From Lachnospiraceae bacterium (GTDB taxonomy: Bacteria; Bacillota; Clostridia; Lachnospirales; Lachnospiraceae): a DNA stretch of 64,000 nucleotides. The position numbers and the translations under genes were made by a program. The notes beneath the pieces are model-generated. The model saw only the letters and a program-made list of their open reading frames with translations, had not been told where the DNA came from and made no database searches. Positions within the stretch are counted from its first letter, which is position 1, and each line of letters starts with the position of its first letter. This document shows positions 34,817 through 44,370 of this stretch, in pieces. The stretch covers positions 124,001 through 188,000 of the forward strand of contig CAJTCY010000006.1 in the NCBI GenBank assembly GCA_910575075.1, read 5' to 3'.

Positions 34817-36970
34817 ATGGGAAAGATATTTAAATACCTGAGTGAACACAAAACAGCGGTATTTGGGATTCTGCTGCTTTTGATTGTGCAGGCGTACTGT
34901 GACTTATCACTTCCTCAGTATATGTCAGATATTGTGGATATTGGAATTCAGCAGAGCGGAATTGAGTATGCTGTTCCTGAGAAAATGTCGGAAGAAACCA
35001 TGGAAAATCTTTGCATATTCCTCTCAGAAGAGGATGCCGGGATACTTAAGGATTCTTATGAGCAAGACACAGATGGCAATTATAAGCTGACTGTCAATGA
35101 AAAAGAAGAAATGAAAGCACTAGAAGGGCTGCTTGGCATGCCGCTGGTGGTGATGTCTTCCATGTCAGAACAGGCAGGAATGGATATGGCTGCCTTAAAA
35201 AAACTGCTTATAAGCGGAGAGATGACAACTGAACAGATTCTGCAGGCAGAAGACCAGGCGAAAGAGAAGATGGGAGAAATGAGCGACTCCATTATTGCCC
35301 AGAAGGCAAGGCTGATGGTACGCAAAGAGTATGAAGCGCTCGGTTATGAGATGGAAGATTTTCAGAACAGATACATGCTGCGTACCGGTGGGAAAATGCT
35401 TGCCATGACTGTGATTATGACACTGGCATCCATTTTGGCGGGGTTGATTGCCTCCCGTGTGTCTGCAAAGATTGGCATGGATCTCAGAAGCAGGGTGTTT
35501 AAGAAAGTGGTGGGTTTTTCTAACAGTGAAATAGAACAATTTTCCACGGCTTCACTGATTACCAGAAGCACCAATGATATTCAGCAGGTGCAGATGGTTG
35601 CGGTGATGCTGCTTCGTATGATCATGTATGCTCCGATTATTGGTATAGGAGGAGTGTTAAAAGTATCTGGAACAAAAACCGGAATGGGATGGATTATCGG
35701 CGTTGCTGTAGGAAGTATTATTCTGCTGGTAGGGATTTTGATGTCTGTAACAATGCCGAAATTCAAGAAAATGCAGACATTGGTAGACCGTCTGAATTTG
35801 GTTTCCAGGGAAATTCTTACAGGTGTTTCGGTAATCCGGGCATTTTCCAGAGAAGAATTTGAGGAAAAACGTTTTGAAGGAGCCAACCGGGATTTGATGA
35901 AGACGCAGCTTTTTACCAGCCGGGTGATGTCTATGATGATGCCTGCAATGATGCTGATTATGAACTGTATTACTGTGATGATTGTTTGGTTTGGTTCCAA
36001 GGGAGTGGATTTAGGAAATCTGCAGGTGGGGGATATGATGGCATTTATTACTTATACCATGCAGATTGTTATGGCATTTTTGATGCTGACAATGATTTCT
36101 GTAATGCTTCCCCGTGCGGGTGTGGCTGCAAATCGTATTGAAGAGGTTATTCAGACCAGAGAGACTATCCTTGATCCGGAAGAACCTGCAGACAAACAAG
36201 AGAAAACTTGGAGAGGCGAAGTGGCATTTGAGGATGTTTGTTTCTGTTATCCGGGAGCGGAAGAGGATGCTGTCAGCAATATTTCTTTTACAGCAAAACC
36301 AGGTCAGACTACGGCCATTATCGGAAGTACTGGCTGCGGGAAATCTACCGTATTAAATTTGATTCCCAGATTTTATGATGTGACTGCAGGAAGAATCACG
36401 ATGGATGGTATTGATATCCGGCAGATAAGCCAGAAAAGGCTTCGTGCTTTGATCGGTTACGTTCCGCAGAAAGGTGTGCTGTTTTCTGGAACGATTGCTT
36501 CTAATATACAGTTTGCAGGCAATGTGACAGATGCACAGATGCGGGAAGCAGCGGAAATTGCTCAGGCCCAGGAATTTATTTCTGAAAAAGAAGATCAGTT
36601 TGAAAGTGCAATTTCTCAGGGCGGCACTAATGTATCTGGCGGGCAGAAACAGCGTCTTTCTATTGCCAGGGCGATTGCCAAAAATCCCAAAGTCTTTCTT
36701 TTTGACGACAGTTTTTCTGCGCTTGATTATAAGACAGATGTGGTTCTTCGAAAAGCATTGCAGGAAAAAACCGGGGATGCGGCGGTAATCATTGTGGCGC
36801 AGAGAATCAGTACTATTCTGCATGCTGATCAGATTATCGTTCTGGAAGATGGAAGTATTGCAGGTATGGGAACTCATGAGGAATTGATGGAACATTGTGA
36901 AACGTATCAGGAAATCGCAAGATCCCAGCTGTCCGAGCAGGAGCTCAAGAACAAAGGAGGTGCGTGCTGA
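34817..36970 (+). CDS. ABC exporter half-transporter, subunit with degenerate Walker B
   Basis: A 717-residue type IV ABC exporter: an N-terminal TM domain with a large insertion of about 130 residues (roughly 45-175, soluble, acidic and Met-rich) between TM1 and TM2. The ATPase domain has Walker A GSTGCGKST, signature NVSGGQKQR and Walker B VFLFDDSFSALD, in which Asp replaces the catalytic Glu. That is typical of the inactive site of heterodimeric exporters. GGAGG at 34807-34811 supports ATG 34817. It overlaps the next gene and surely pairs with it. Multidrug or peptide export is likely; the cargo is unknown. Confidence 0.92.
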   Translation: MGKIFKYLSEHKTAVFGILLLLIVQAYCDLSLPQYMSDIVDIGIQQSGIEYAVPEKMSEETMENLCIFLSEEDAGILKDSYEQDTDGNYKLTVNEKEEMKALEGLLGMPLVVMSSMSEQAGMDMAALKKLLISGEMTTEQILQAEDQAKEKMGEMSDSIIAQKARLMVRKEYEALGYEMEDFQNRYMLRTGGKMLAMTVIMTLASILAGLIASRVSAKIGMDLRSRVFKKVVGFSNSEIEQFSTASLITRSTNDIQQVQMVAVMLLRMIMYAPIIGIGGVLKVSGTKTGMGWIIGVAVGSIILLVGILMSVTMPKFKKMQTLVDRLNLVSREILTGVSVIRAFSREEFEEKRFEGANRDLMKTQLFTSRVMSMMMPAMMLIMNCITVMIVWFGSKGVDLGNLQVGDMMAFITYTMQIVMAFLMLTMISVMLPRAGVAANRIEEVIQTRETILDPEEPADKQEKTWRGEVAFEDVCFCYPGAEEDAVSNISFTAKPGQTTAIIGSTGCGKSTVLNLIPRFYDVTAGRITMDGIDIRQISQKRLRALIGYVPQKGVLFSGTIASNIQFAGNVTDAQMREAAEIAQAQEFISEKEDQFESAISQGGTNVSGGQKQRLSIARAIAKNPKVFLFDDSFSALDYKTDVVLRKALQEKTGDAAVIIVAQRISTILHADQIIVLEDGSIAGMGTHEELMEHCETYQEIARSQLSEQELKNKGGAC

Positions 36971-38802
36971 TGAGTGAACAGAAACAGCCACGGAGAATGG
37001 GGCATGGACCTGGCGGGATGGTGCCAGGAGAAAAGGCAAAGAATTTCAGAGGTACATTGAAAAAGCTTCTGCAGTATATGGGACGCTATAAAGTGGGTGT
37101 TCTTTTTGTATTAATATTTGCAGTGGCATCAACAGTGTTTGGAATTGCGGGTCCTAAAATTCTCGGTAATGCCACTACAGAGCTTTTTCAGGGGTTGGTG
37201 GCAAAGGTATCTGGTACCGGCCAGATTGATTTTCGAAGAATCGGTGAAATTTTATTATTTTTGCTGGCTATTTATCTATTCAGCGCTCTGTGTTCTTTTA
37301 TTCAAGGCTATATCATGACAGGAATTACCCAGAAGATCTGTTTTCGTTTTCGTGAGGATATTTCGCAGAAAATCAATCGTATGCCGATGAAATACTTTGA
37401 ATCCCGAACGGTAGGTGAGGTATTGTCACGTATTACCAATGATGTGGATACTTTGGGGCAGGGATTAAACCAGAGTGTGACTCAGCTTATAACCTCAATT
37501 GCTACTTTGGTCGGAATCTTAGTGATGATGCTCAGCATAAGTCCGGTGATGACTCTGATTGCTCTTGTTATTCTTCCGGTTTCTGGCATTTTTATCGGTA
37601 TTGTGGTGAAATTTTCCCAGAAATATTTTATCGCGCAGCAAAAATATCTAGGGAAGATTAATGGCCAGGTAGAAGAGGTTTACAGCGGTCACAATATTGT
37701 AAAAGCTTTTAATAAGGAAGAAGATATGCTGCGTGAATTTGATGAAACCAACGATATTCTTTATCAATCGGCATGGAAATCCCAGTTTCTGTCCGGGATG
37801 ATGCAGCCAATTATGGGGTTCGTTGGAAATCTTGGATATGTGGCAGTTGCTGTGGTGGGTGCCATGCTTGCCATTCAAGGAAGGATTGAGGTGGGAGAAA
37901 TCCAGTCATTTATTCAGTATGTAAGGCAGTTTACCCAGCCTATTTCTCAGGTGGCGCAAGTTTCAAATATGTTGCAGGCCACTGCTGCTGCGGCAGAACG
38001 TGTTTTTGAATTTTTAGACGAAGATGAGGAAGAAGTGTCTGTGCAGCATCCGGTAAAGGTGAGCAATATGCAGGGCAGAGTTACGTTTGAACATGTGCAG
38101 TTTGGTTATGACAAGGATAAAATTATAATCAGTGATTTTAATTGTCAAGTAGAGCCTGGTCAGACGGTAGCAATAGTAGGCCCTACTGGTGCGGGTAAGA
38201 CTACTATGGTGAAACTTTTAATGCGTTTTTATGATGTGCTGAAAGGAAGCATTCAGGTAGATGGCCATGATTTGCGTGAATTTCACCGCAGCGAATTGAG
38301 GGAGAATTTTGGCATGGTGCTGCAGGATACCTGGCTGTTTAAAGGAACTATTATGGAAAATATCCGTTATGGCAGGCTGGACGCTACAGATGAGGAAGTA
38401 ATTGCAGCAGCTAAAGCAGCGCATGCCCATCGTTTTATTTCTACGCTTCCAGGTGGTTATCAGATGGAATTAAATGAAGATGCCAGTAATGTATCTCAGG
38501 GACAGAAGCAGCTTCTCACCATAGCCAGGGCAATTCTGGCGGATAATCCGATTTTGATTTTGGATGAGGCTACCTCTTCTGTAGATACCAGGACAGAGGA
38601 AAGAATTCAGAAGGCGATGAATAATTTGATGAAAGGGCGAACAAGTTTTGTGATAGCCCATCGTTTGTCTACAATTAAAGACGCAGACGTTATATTGGTG
38701 ATGAAAGATGGGGATATCATTGAACAGGGGAGCCATCAGGAACTGCTGGCAAAGAATGGTTTTTATGCCGACCTTTATAATTCTCAGTTTGAAGCTGCGT
38801 AG
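36970..38802 (+). CDS. ABC exporter half-transporter, subunit with canonical Walker B
   Basis: A 610-residue partner of the preceding subunit. After a Pro/Gly-rich cytoplasmic start come six TM helices and an ATPase domain with Walker A GPTGAGKTT, Walker B LILDEATSSVD (canonical Glu) and a signature altered to NVSQGQKQ. With the partner's standard signature and altered Walker B this gives one competent and one degenerate ATP site, as in TM287/288-like heterodimers. ATG 36970 overlaps the upstream stop (TGATG) and follows AAAGGAGG. The usual MarR regulator gene is not adjacent. Confidence 0.93.
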   Translation: MSEQKQPRRMGHGPGGMVPGEKAKNFRGTLKKLLQYMGRYKVGVLFVLIFAVASTVFGIAGPKILGNATTELFQGLVAKVSGTGQIDFRRIGEILLFLLAIYLFSALCSFIQGYIMTGITQKICFRFREDISQKINRMPMKYFESRTVGEVLSRITNDVDTLGQGLNQSVTQLITSIATLVGILVMMLSISPVMTLIALVILPVSGIFIGIVVKFSQKYFIAQQKYLGKINGQVEEVYSGHNIVKAFNKEEDMLREFDETNDILYQSAWKSQFLSGMMQPIMGFVGNLGYVAVAVVGAMLAIQGRIEVGEIQSFIQYVRQFTQPISQVAQVSNMLQATAAAAERVFEFLDEDEEEVSVQHPVKVSNMQGRVTFEHVQFGYDKDKIIISDFNCQVEPGQTVAIVGPTGAGKTTMVKLLMRFYDVLKGSIQVDGHDLREFHRSELRENFGMVLQDTWLFKGTIMENIRYGRLDATDEEVIAAAKAAHAHRFISTLPGGYQMELNEDASNVSQGQKQLLTIARAILADNPILILDEATSSVDTRTEERIQKAMNNLMKGRTSFVIAHRLSTIKDADVILVMKDGDIIEQGSHQELLAKNGFYADLYNSQFEAA

Positions 38803-38820
38803 AGAAATTCTGTAAAGGTT

Positions 38821-38871
38821 AAGGGCTGCCGCAAAAAAGATATATCAGATATCTGCTTTGCGGCAGCCCTT
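38821..38871. terminator. Hairpin after the ABC exporter operon
   Basis: A perfect 15-bp inverted repeat, AAGGGCTGCCGCAAA (38821-38835) and TTTGCGGCAGCCCTT (38857-38871). There is no T run. It lies between the exporter and the convergent coiled-coil gene; perhaps a bidirectional terminator. Confidence 0.6.
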
Positions 38872-38920
38872 AACGTTGAATAATATGCGAAAAGAAATAT
38901 AAAACTAGAAAATTATATCT

Positions 38921-39427
38921 TTATAAGCTCTTTGCCTGTTTGGGAATTCTGGCTATCTGTGTGTCATATTTATCTAATCTTCCATTGATAATACGGATGT
39001 TTTCTCTGAATTCAGTGTTGCTTTCCATTTGAGAGACAAAAAATTTTTCTGTCAAAGAGTAGTTATTTTGAATAGTTTCTTCCATGCGGTCCAGACGTGT
39101 ATCTATTTTAGAAATGTGTATGTTGATGTCTTTTATTTCAGCCTTCATATTTATGATGTCTGTCTTTACATCCTGCATTTCAGCTTTCATGTTATTGATA
39201 TCGGTCTTCATGTTATTGATATCGGCCTTCATGTTATTGATATCGGCCTTCATGTTATTGATATCGGCCTTCATGTTATTGATATCGGCCTTCATGTTAT
39301 TGATATCGGCCTTCATGTTATTGATATCAGATTTCATATCTTGCATTTCAGATTTTATATCTCGTATTTCGCATTTCATTCCTTGTAATTCAAAAAGAAT
39401 TAGATCAAGTTTTGCAGAATCAGTCAT
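38921..39427 (-). CDS. Heptad-repeat coiled-coil protein
   Basis: A 168-residue soluble protein that is helical throughout. The core is seven near-identical heptads of the type DINNMKA (about residues 31-79), flanked by more diverged heptads (DIKSEMQDMKS, EMQDVKTDIINMK), so it should form a long parallel coiled coil. The C-terminal third (SLTEKFFVSQMESNTEFRENIRIINGRLD) is a separate amphipathic region. The heptads come from a 21-bp tandem DNA repeat, so copy number probably varies between strains. The function is unknown. AAGGAGGTG lies ahead of the ATG on the minus strand. Confidence 0.75.
   Translation of the reverse strand: MTDSAKLDLILFELQGMKCEIRDIKSEMQDMKSDINNMKADINNMKADINNMKADINNMKADINNMKADINNMKTDINNMKAEMQDVKTDIINMKAEIKDINIHISKIDTRLDRMEETIQNNYSLTEKFFVSQMESNTEFRENIRIINGRLDKYDTQIARIPKQAKSL
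39189..39335. repeat. 21-bp tandem repeat, seven units, inside the coiled-coil gene
   Basis: The unit ATGTTATTGATATCGGCCTTC starts at 39189, 39210, 39231, 39252, 39273, 39294 and 39315. Units 2-6 are identical; the first has one change and the last has several. The period is in frame, so it encodes one heptad per unit. The near identity at DNA level points to recent expansion. Confidence 0.95.
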
Positions 39428-39494
39428 AGTTCACCTCCTTTGCTATTGCAGTGATTATAACATATTTTTTTCAGAAACTCAAACGTTTTTCATA

Positions 39495-39523
39495 TTGACT
39501 TACTGAATGTAACATGATAGGAT
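39495..39523 (+). promoter_or_regulatory. Promoter of nrdD-nrdG
   Basis: TTGACT (39495-39500), a 17-base spacer and TAGGAT (39518-39523). The NrdR-box-like palindrome starts ten bases downstream. Confidence 0.55.
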
Positions 39524-39532
39524 AAGACACAA

Positions 39533-39548
39533 ACACTATATATAGTGC
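39533..39548. promoter_or_regulatory. NrdR-box-like operator ACACTATATATAGTGC
   Basis: It matches the published NrdR box pattern acaCwAtATaTwGtgt at 15 of 16 positions and sits just downstream of the nrdD promoter, where bound NrdR would block transcription. Only one clear box is seen, whereas two spaced boxes are usual. Confidence 0.75.
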
Positions 39549-39609
39549 TTAGAACAAATGGAAACCATAAATACAGGGGTCGGAGTTGTATAAGAAAAGA
39601 GGATGCGAG

Positions 39610-41739
39610 ATGGAGAAGGATTTTAAAGTTGTCAAAAAGGATGGAACAAAGGAAGAATTTAATGTACAGAAAGTAATAATTGCTGTGAACAAATCAGCGT
39701 ATCGTGCATTAATCAATTTTACAGATGAGGAATTAAATTTTATCTGCCAGTTTGTGGAGGAGAAAGCAGAATCCATGGGTGTGAAGGAGATTAAAATTGC
39801 TCAGATGCATAATATTGTGGAGGGTGCTTTGGAGAAAGTAAATCCTACAGTGGCAAAGAGTTACCGGGATTACCGGAATTATAAGCAGGACTTTGTGCAG
39901 ATGCTGGATGAGGTTTATAAGAAGAGCCAGTCTATTATGTATATTGGAGATAAGGAGAATTCCAATACAGACAGCGCATTGGTTTCCACCAAACGTAGTT
40001 TGATATTTAATCAGCTTAACAAAGAACTGTACCAGAAATTTTTTATGACGACCGAGGAAATTCAGGCATGCCGGGATGGATATCTGTATGTACATGATAT
40101 GTCGGCAAGACGTGATACTATGAATTGTTGTCTTTTTGACGTGGAAAATGTTTTGCGTGGAGGTTTCGAGATGGGAAATCTCTGGTATAATGAGCCGAAA
40201 ACATTGGATGTTGCCTTTGATGTGATCGGAGATATTGTTTTAAGCGCTGCCAGTCAGCAGTATGGAGGATTTACTGTACCAAGTGTGGAAAAAATTCTGG
40301 AACCTTATGCTCAGAAATCATATGTCAAATATAAGAAACGCTATCAGGATTTAGGATTAAATGAGGAACGGGCAGAGGAAGAGACTATGAAAGATATCTC
40401 CAGAGATCTGGAACAAGGAGTTCAGGGATGGGAGTATAAATTTAATTCCGTATCTTCCAGCCGGGGGGATTATCCCTTTATCACCATGACCTTTGGGACA
40501 GGAACAGGTCGTTTTGCAAAAATGGCGTCTATTGCCATACTGAATGTCCGCAGAGAAGGACAGGGCAAGGCAGAGTGTAAGAAGCCCGTACTGTTTCCGA
40601 AACTGGTATTTTTATATGACGAAAATCTCCATGGTCCAGGAGGAGAATTGGAAGATGTATTTGAAGCGGGAATAGAGTGTTCCAGAAAAACGATGTATCC
40701 TGATTGGCTGAGTTTGACTGGAAAAGGTTATATTGCCAGTATGTATAAACAGTATGGGAAAATTATCAGCCCTATGGGCTGCCGTGCATTTCTGTCTCCT
40801 TGGTATGAGAGAGGAGGAATGAATCCTGCAGATGAACATGATTCCCCAGTGTTTGTAGGACGGTTTAATATAGGAGTGGTTAGTCTGCATCTGCCTATGA
40901 TTCTTGCAAAGTCCAGGCAGGAGAGCCGGGATTTTTATGAGGTGCTCGATTATTATCTGGAATTGATCCGACAGCTTCATATCCGCACTTATGCATATTT
41001 GGGAGAGATGCGCGCGAGCACAAATCCTCTAGCATACTGTGAAGGAGGTTTTTATGGAGGTCATCTTGGAATTCATGACAAGATAAAGCCATTGCTTAAG
41101 ACAGCTACAGCTTCTTTTGGGATTACGGCGTTCAATGAGTTACAGCGGTTATATAATGGAAAGTCTTTGGTGGAAGATGGACAATTCGCGCTGGAAGTGC
41201 TGGAGCATATCAATGAAAAAATTAATGAGTATAAGAAAAAAGATGGAAATCTTTATGCGATCTATGCAACGCCCGCTGAAAATCTCTGTGGTCTGCAGGT
41301 AAAGCAATTCCGCAAGAAATATGGAATTGTGGAAAATGTTTCTGACCGGGAATATGTCAGCAATGGGTTCCACTGTCATGTGACGGAGGATATTACGCCA
41401 ATTCAGAAACAAGATTTAGAATATCGTTTCTGGGAACTTAGCAATGGCGGCAAAATTCAATATGTAAAATATCCGATTGATTATAATAAAGAAGCCGTAA
41501 AAACTTTGGTACGACGTGCCATGGAAATGGGCTTTTATGAAGGAGTAAATTTGTCTCTGGCATACTGTGACGACTGCGGGCATCAGGAACTGGAGATGGA
41601 TGAGTGTCCAAAGTGTGGCAGCCGCAATTTGACAAAGATTGACCGGATGAACGGTTATCTGTCTTATTCCAGAGTAAAAGGTGATACCCGTCTGAATGAT
41701 GCCAAAATGGCAGAGATTGCAGAACGAAAGAGTATGTAA
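39610..41739 (+). CDS. nrdD: Anaerobic (class III) ribonucleoside-triphosphate reductase
   Basis: A 709-residue glycyl-radical enzyme that reduces ribonucleotides to deoxyribonucleotides under anoxic conditions. An N-terminal ATP-cone (KVVKKDGTKEEFNVQKVIIAV) provides allosteric control. The barrel carries the catalytic cysteine region. The C-terminus has the zinc site CDDC...CPKC followed by the radical loop RMNGYLSYSR (radical Gly about 682). ATG 39610 follows AGAGGA; the TTG at 39586 lacks spacing. The activase gene nrdG follows 11 bases later. An NrdR-like box precedes it. Confidence 0.96.
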   Translation: MEKDFKVVKKDGTKEEFNVQKVIIAVNKSAYRALINFTDEELNFICQFVEEKAESMGVKEIKIAQMHNIVEGALEKVNPTVAKSYRDYRNYKQDFVQMLDEVYKKSQSIMYIGDKENSNTDSALVSTKRSLIFNQLNKELYQKFFMTTEEIQACRDGYLYVHDMSARRDTMNCCLFDVENVLRGGFEMGNLWYNEPKTLDVAFDVIGDIVLSAASQQYGGFTVPSVEKILEPYAQKSYVKYKKRYQDLGLNEERAEEETMKDISRDLEQGVQGWEYKFNSVSSSRGDYPFITMTFGTGTGRFAKMASIAILNVRREGQGKAECKKPVLFPKLVFLYDENLHGPGGELEDVFEAGIECSRKTMYPDWLSLTGKGYIASMYKQYGKIISPMGCRAFLSPWYERGGMNPADEHDSPVFVGRFNIGVVSLHLPMILAKSRQESRDFYEVLDYYLELIRQLHIRTYAYLGEMRASTNPLAYCEGGFYGGHLGIHDKIKPLLKTATASFGITAFNELQRLYNGKSLVEDGQFALEVLEHINEKINEYKKKDGNLYAIYATPAENLCGLQVKQFRKKYGIVENVSDREYVSNGFHCHVTEDITPIQKQDLEYRFWELSNGGKIQYVKYPIDYNKEAVKTLVRRAMEMGFYEGVNLSLAYCDDCGHQELEMDECPKCGSRNLTKIDRMNGYLSYSRVKGDTRLNDAKMAEIAERKSM

Positions 41740-41750
41740 GGAGATATAAG

Positions 41751-42242
41751 ATGAGATACCATGATATTACAAAGGATGATATGCTAAACGGTGACGGACT
41801 TCGTGTGGTCTTATGGGTGTCCGGTTGTTCTCATTGCTGTAAAGATTGTCAGAATCCGATTACCTGGGATCCGAATGGAGGGCTGCTGTTCGATGAAGAG
41901 GCGAAGCAGGAAATATTTCAGGAGCTTTCCAGAGATTATATATCAGGGATTACTTTGAGCGGAGGGGATCCACTGTATTTTGGAAACCGTACTGATGTAG
42001 GGAAGCTGGTAAAGGAGATAAAAAAAGTATTTCCGGAAAAGACAGTATGGATGTATACGGGATTTGTATGGGAGACAGTTTCAGAGTTGGATATTATGAA
42101 ATATGTGGATGTATTGGTGGACGGGGAGTTTGTGGCAGCGCAGAAAGATACACAACTTTATTGGCGCGGCAGTGCTAACCAGCGAGTGATAGATGTTTTG
42201 TCAACTTTAAAAAAGGGAGAGATTGTACTGCATTGTGAATAA
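41751..42242 (+). CDS. nrdG: Anaerobic ribonucleotide reductase activating protein (radical SAM)
   Basis: A 163-residue radical-SAM activase that generates the glycyl radical on NrdD. The cluster motif CSHCCKDC (Cx3Cx2C) is near residues 26-33 and the SAM-binding LSGGDPLY follows at about 79-86. AAGGAGA precedes the ATG. It is coupled to nrdD with an 11-base gap; the length is normal for the short NrdG family. Confidence 0.96.
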   Translation: MRYHDITKDDMLNGDGLRVVLWVSGCSHCCKDCQNPITWDPNGGLLFDEEAKQEIFQELSRDYISGITLSGGDPLYFGNRTDVGKLVKEIKKVFPEKTVWMYTGFVWETVSELDIMKYVDVLVDGEFVAAQKDTQLYWRGSANQRVIDVLSTLKKGEIVLHCE

Positions 42243-42254
42243 TGCATAAATATG

Positions 42255-42283
42255 TTGACAAAATATGCAAAATATAGGATAAT
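42255..42283 (+). promoter_or_regulatory. Promoter of the chemoreceptor gene
   Basis: TTGACA (42255-42260), a 17-base spacer and GATAAT (42278-42283), 100 bases ahead of the chemoreceptor ATG. The intervening leader is AT-rich with a short GC patch (CACCTCGGCGCGTG) and no known riboswitch pattern. Confidence 0.6.
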
Positions 42284-42382
42284 TATACAATAAGTATATG
42301 ATATAGTAAATTATGTGCACCTCGGCGCGTGTAATATCTGCTGGTATCAGAAAATATTAAATAAAGTCAGGGGACAGGTAAT

Positions 42383-44209
42383 ATGAAAAATGATAAAAGT
42401 ACGAAAGACAAAAAAGGAAAAGGAATGAAAAGCCTTGCAACCATGGTGGTTTTGGTTGTGTTCATATTGATTGCAGTTACTGCTGTGTGTTTGGGAGGGC
42501 TTGGAACATTCTTTCTCCGCCAGTCCATGACAGAATCTGTTGATCAGTTCCATGAGACGAAAGATCAGGATTACCGTACAGAAATCAAATCTCAGGTTCA
42601 GTCGGCAATTGCTATTGTGCAAGGGTATTATGACAGAGCAGCAGACGGAGAAATGACAGAAGAAGAAGCTCAGAACCAGGCAAAAGAAGCGATTCGCAAT
42701 ATGCGCTACAGGGATGATGCATCGGGTTATATATGGATTGACGGCGCAGATGGCGTGTTGGTGATGCATCCGATTCTTTCAGAACAGGAAGGAAGCAACC
42801 GGATTGATATGACAGACCCGAATGGGGTGAAAATTACACAGGGGATTATAGATTCAGCACAAAGCGGTGATGGTTTTCATGAATTTTCGTTTACAAAAGC
42901 AGACGGAGTTACTGTTGCGCCAAAGATTGCTTATGGGCAGGAATTTGAACCATGGCGCTGGGTAGTTGCAACTGGAAATTATGTGGATGACATGAATGAG
43001 GAAATTGAAGTTACCAGGCTGCGCATAAATCAAGAATTTAAGCGGATGATAGTATTTTTTGGAGCAGCAGTTGCTGTGATCTTACTGATTGCTTTTGTTG
43101 TATCTCTGTTTTTTGGAAAGAGGCTGACAAAAGGCATTCAGAGGATTGAAAGCCACCTTCATAAAACAGCAGAGGGAGACCTGTCTTTCGAAATTGATCC
43201 ACGTCTGATGAGCCGCGCGGATGAAATTGGAAAGATTGCCCGTTCCCTGGATGGTGTTAAACGTTCTTTGGCAGGTATGATTGGCAATGTAAGTGAAGCG
43301 GGAAGCCACATGAAGAGCAGCAGTGAAAAGTTCAGTGAGAAATTTGACAGTATAAGCAGCAGTATACAGAATGTAAATACTGCTATTGAAGAACTGGCAT
43401 TGGGGGCAACAAGCCAGGCTGCTGAAACAGAGACAGTAAATAATAAGATTTTAGAACTTGGAAGTGTTATTGAGGTAGAAAAACAAGGGGTAGAGAAATT
43501 GGAAGAATCTGTGTCCACTATGATGGAATATTCTTCCGGGGCATCGGATAGCATTGACTTGTTGTATAAGATTACAGAGATTACCATAAATGCGATCGGA
43601 ACAGTATATGAGCAGACGAACAAGAATAATGAGTCGGCGGCTAATATTAATAAAGCAGTCGAAATTATTAAAGAATTGGCAGAACAAACGAATCTGCTTT
43701 CACTGAATGCAAGCATTGAGGCGGCACGTGCCGGAGAAGCTGGCAAGGGATTTGCGGTGGTGGCAGAAGAGATACGGAATCTTGCTGAAGAATCTGCAGG
43801 CAGTGCCCAGGAGATTGAAGGAATTGTGAAAGAGCTTACTGGAAATGTTGCGGTTTCTGTTGATAATATGCAGGTAGTTTCCAAAAATGTTCAGGAACAG
43901 CAGACAAGACTGGAAGAGACGCGTCAGGCATTCAGACATCTTTATGATGAGATCAAGAGAGTTGAAAGTGTCACGAAAGAAATTGGCGGACAGACCAGTG
44001 TGCTGGATTCCCTGAAACAATTGGTGGCAGATTCAGTAAATAATCTTGCCAGCATTGTGGAAGAAAATGCAGCGTCTACAGAAGAAACCAGTGCCAGTAT
44101 GCAGTTGGTAGCAGAGGGAATTGAAGAATGCAGTCATGATACGCAGTCGCTGGTAGAATTGAGCGTACGGCAAAATGAAGAAACCATGAAGTTTAAATTG
44201 GAGAATTAA
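42383..44209 (+). CDS. Methyl-accepting chemotaxis protein with sCache-type sensor
   Basis: A 608-residue transmembrane receptor: basic N-terminus, TM1 (about residues 18-48), extracellular single-Cache domain ([37 protein letters not shown]), TM2 (about 215-238), HAMP, and a long cytoplasmic signalling hairpin with the conserved tip [19 protein letters not shown]. It signals to CheW/CheA. No other chemotaxis genes are in the window. The sCache_2 class often binds small organic acids; the actual ligand is unknown. A terminator follows. Confidence 0.93.
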   Translation: MKNDKSTKDKKGKGMKSLATMVVLVVFILIAVTAVCLGGLGTFFLRQSMTESVDQFHETKDQDYRTEIKSQVQSAIAIVQGYYDRAADGEMTEEEAQNQAKEAIRNMRYRDDASGYIWIDGADGVLVMHPILSEQEGSNRIDMTDPNGVKITQGIIDSAQSGDGFHEFSFTKADGVTVAPKIAYGQEFEPWRWVVATGNYVDDMNEEIEVTRLRINQEFKRMIVFFGAAVAVILLIAFVVSLFFGKRLTKGIQRIESHLHKTAEGDLSFEIDPRLMSRADEIGKIARSLDGVKRSLAGMIGNVSEAGSHMKSSSEKFSEKFDSISSSIQNVNTAIEELALGATSQAAETETVNNKILELGSVIEVEKQGVEKLEESVSTMMEYSSGASDSIDLLYKITEITINAIGTVYEQTNKNNESAANINKAVEIIKELAEQTNLLSLNASIEAARAGEAGKGFAVVAEEIRNLAEESAGSAQEIEGIVKELTGNVAVSVDNMQVVSKNVQEQQTRLEETRQAFRHLYDEIKRVESVTKEIGGQTSVLDSLKQLVADSVNNLASIVEENAASTEETSASMQLVAEGIEECSHDTQSLVELSVRQNEETMKFKLEN

Positions 44210-44266
44210 TTGGCAATATAGAAAATGAGATAAGGGCTATTAGGAAAAAGAACGTATTAAGTATGG

Positions 44267-44306
44267 GCTGCCGCACTAAGTAATTAGTGCGCAGCTTTCT
44301 TTTTTC
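44267..44306 (+). terminator. Terminator of the chemoreceptor gene
   Basis: GCTGCCGCACTAA (44267-44279) pairs with TTAGTGCGCAGC (44284-44295), one bulged C, then TTTCTTTTTTC. It runs directly into the -35 region of the next promoter. Confidence 0.85.
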
Positions 44307-44335
44307 TTGACATTTTTGTAATAAAGTATTATAGT
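44307..44335 (+). promoter_or_regulatory. Promoter of the TrmB gene
   Basis: TTGACA (44307-44312) and TATAGT (44330-44335) with a 17-base spacer, 35 bases upstream of the TrmB ATG. Confidence 0.75.
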
Positions 44336-44354
44336 GTTCCTGAAAAGTAATACT
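44325..44354. promoter_or_regulatory. Inverted repeat AGTATTA...TAATACT over the TrmB promoter
   Basis: 7-bp arms at 44325-44331 and 44348-44354, spaced by 16 bases and covering the -10 and start region. Possible autoregulatory operator of the TrmB-family protein encoded next (inference from position). Confidence 0.4.
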
Positions 44355-44370
44355 AGTGGAGGCGCAGTTT

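Noticed and set aside
39189-39335. Regular 21-bp repeats as a CRISPR array
   Set aside because: There are no spacers; units are contiguous, in frame with a coiled-coil gene, and no cas genes are near.
43159-43884. 241-codon minus-strand frame opposite the chemoreceptor
   Set aside because: It is antisense to the conserved receptor signalling domain; Ser/Ala-rich content mirrors codon bias and no ribosome site is present.
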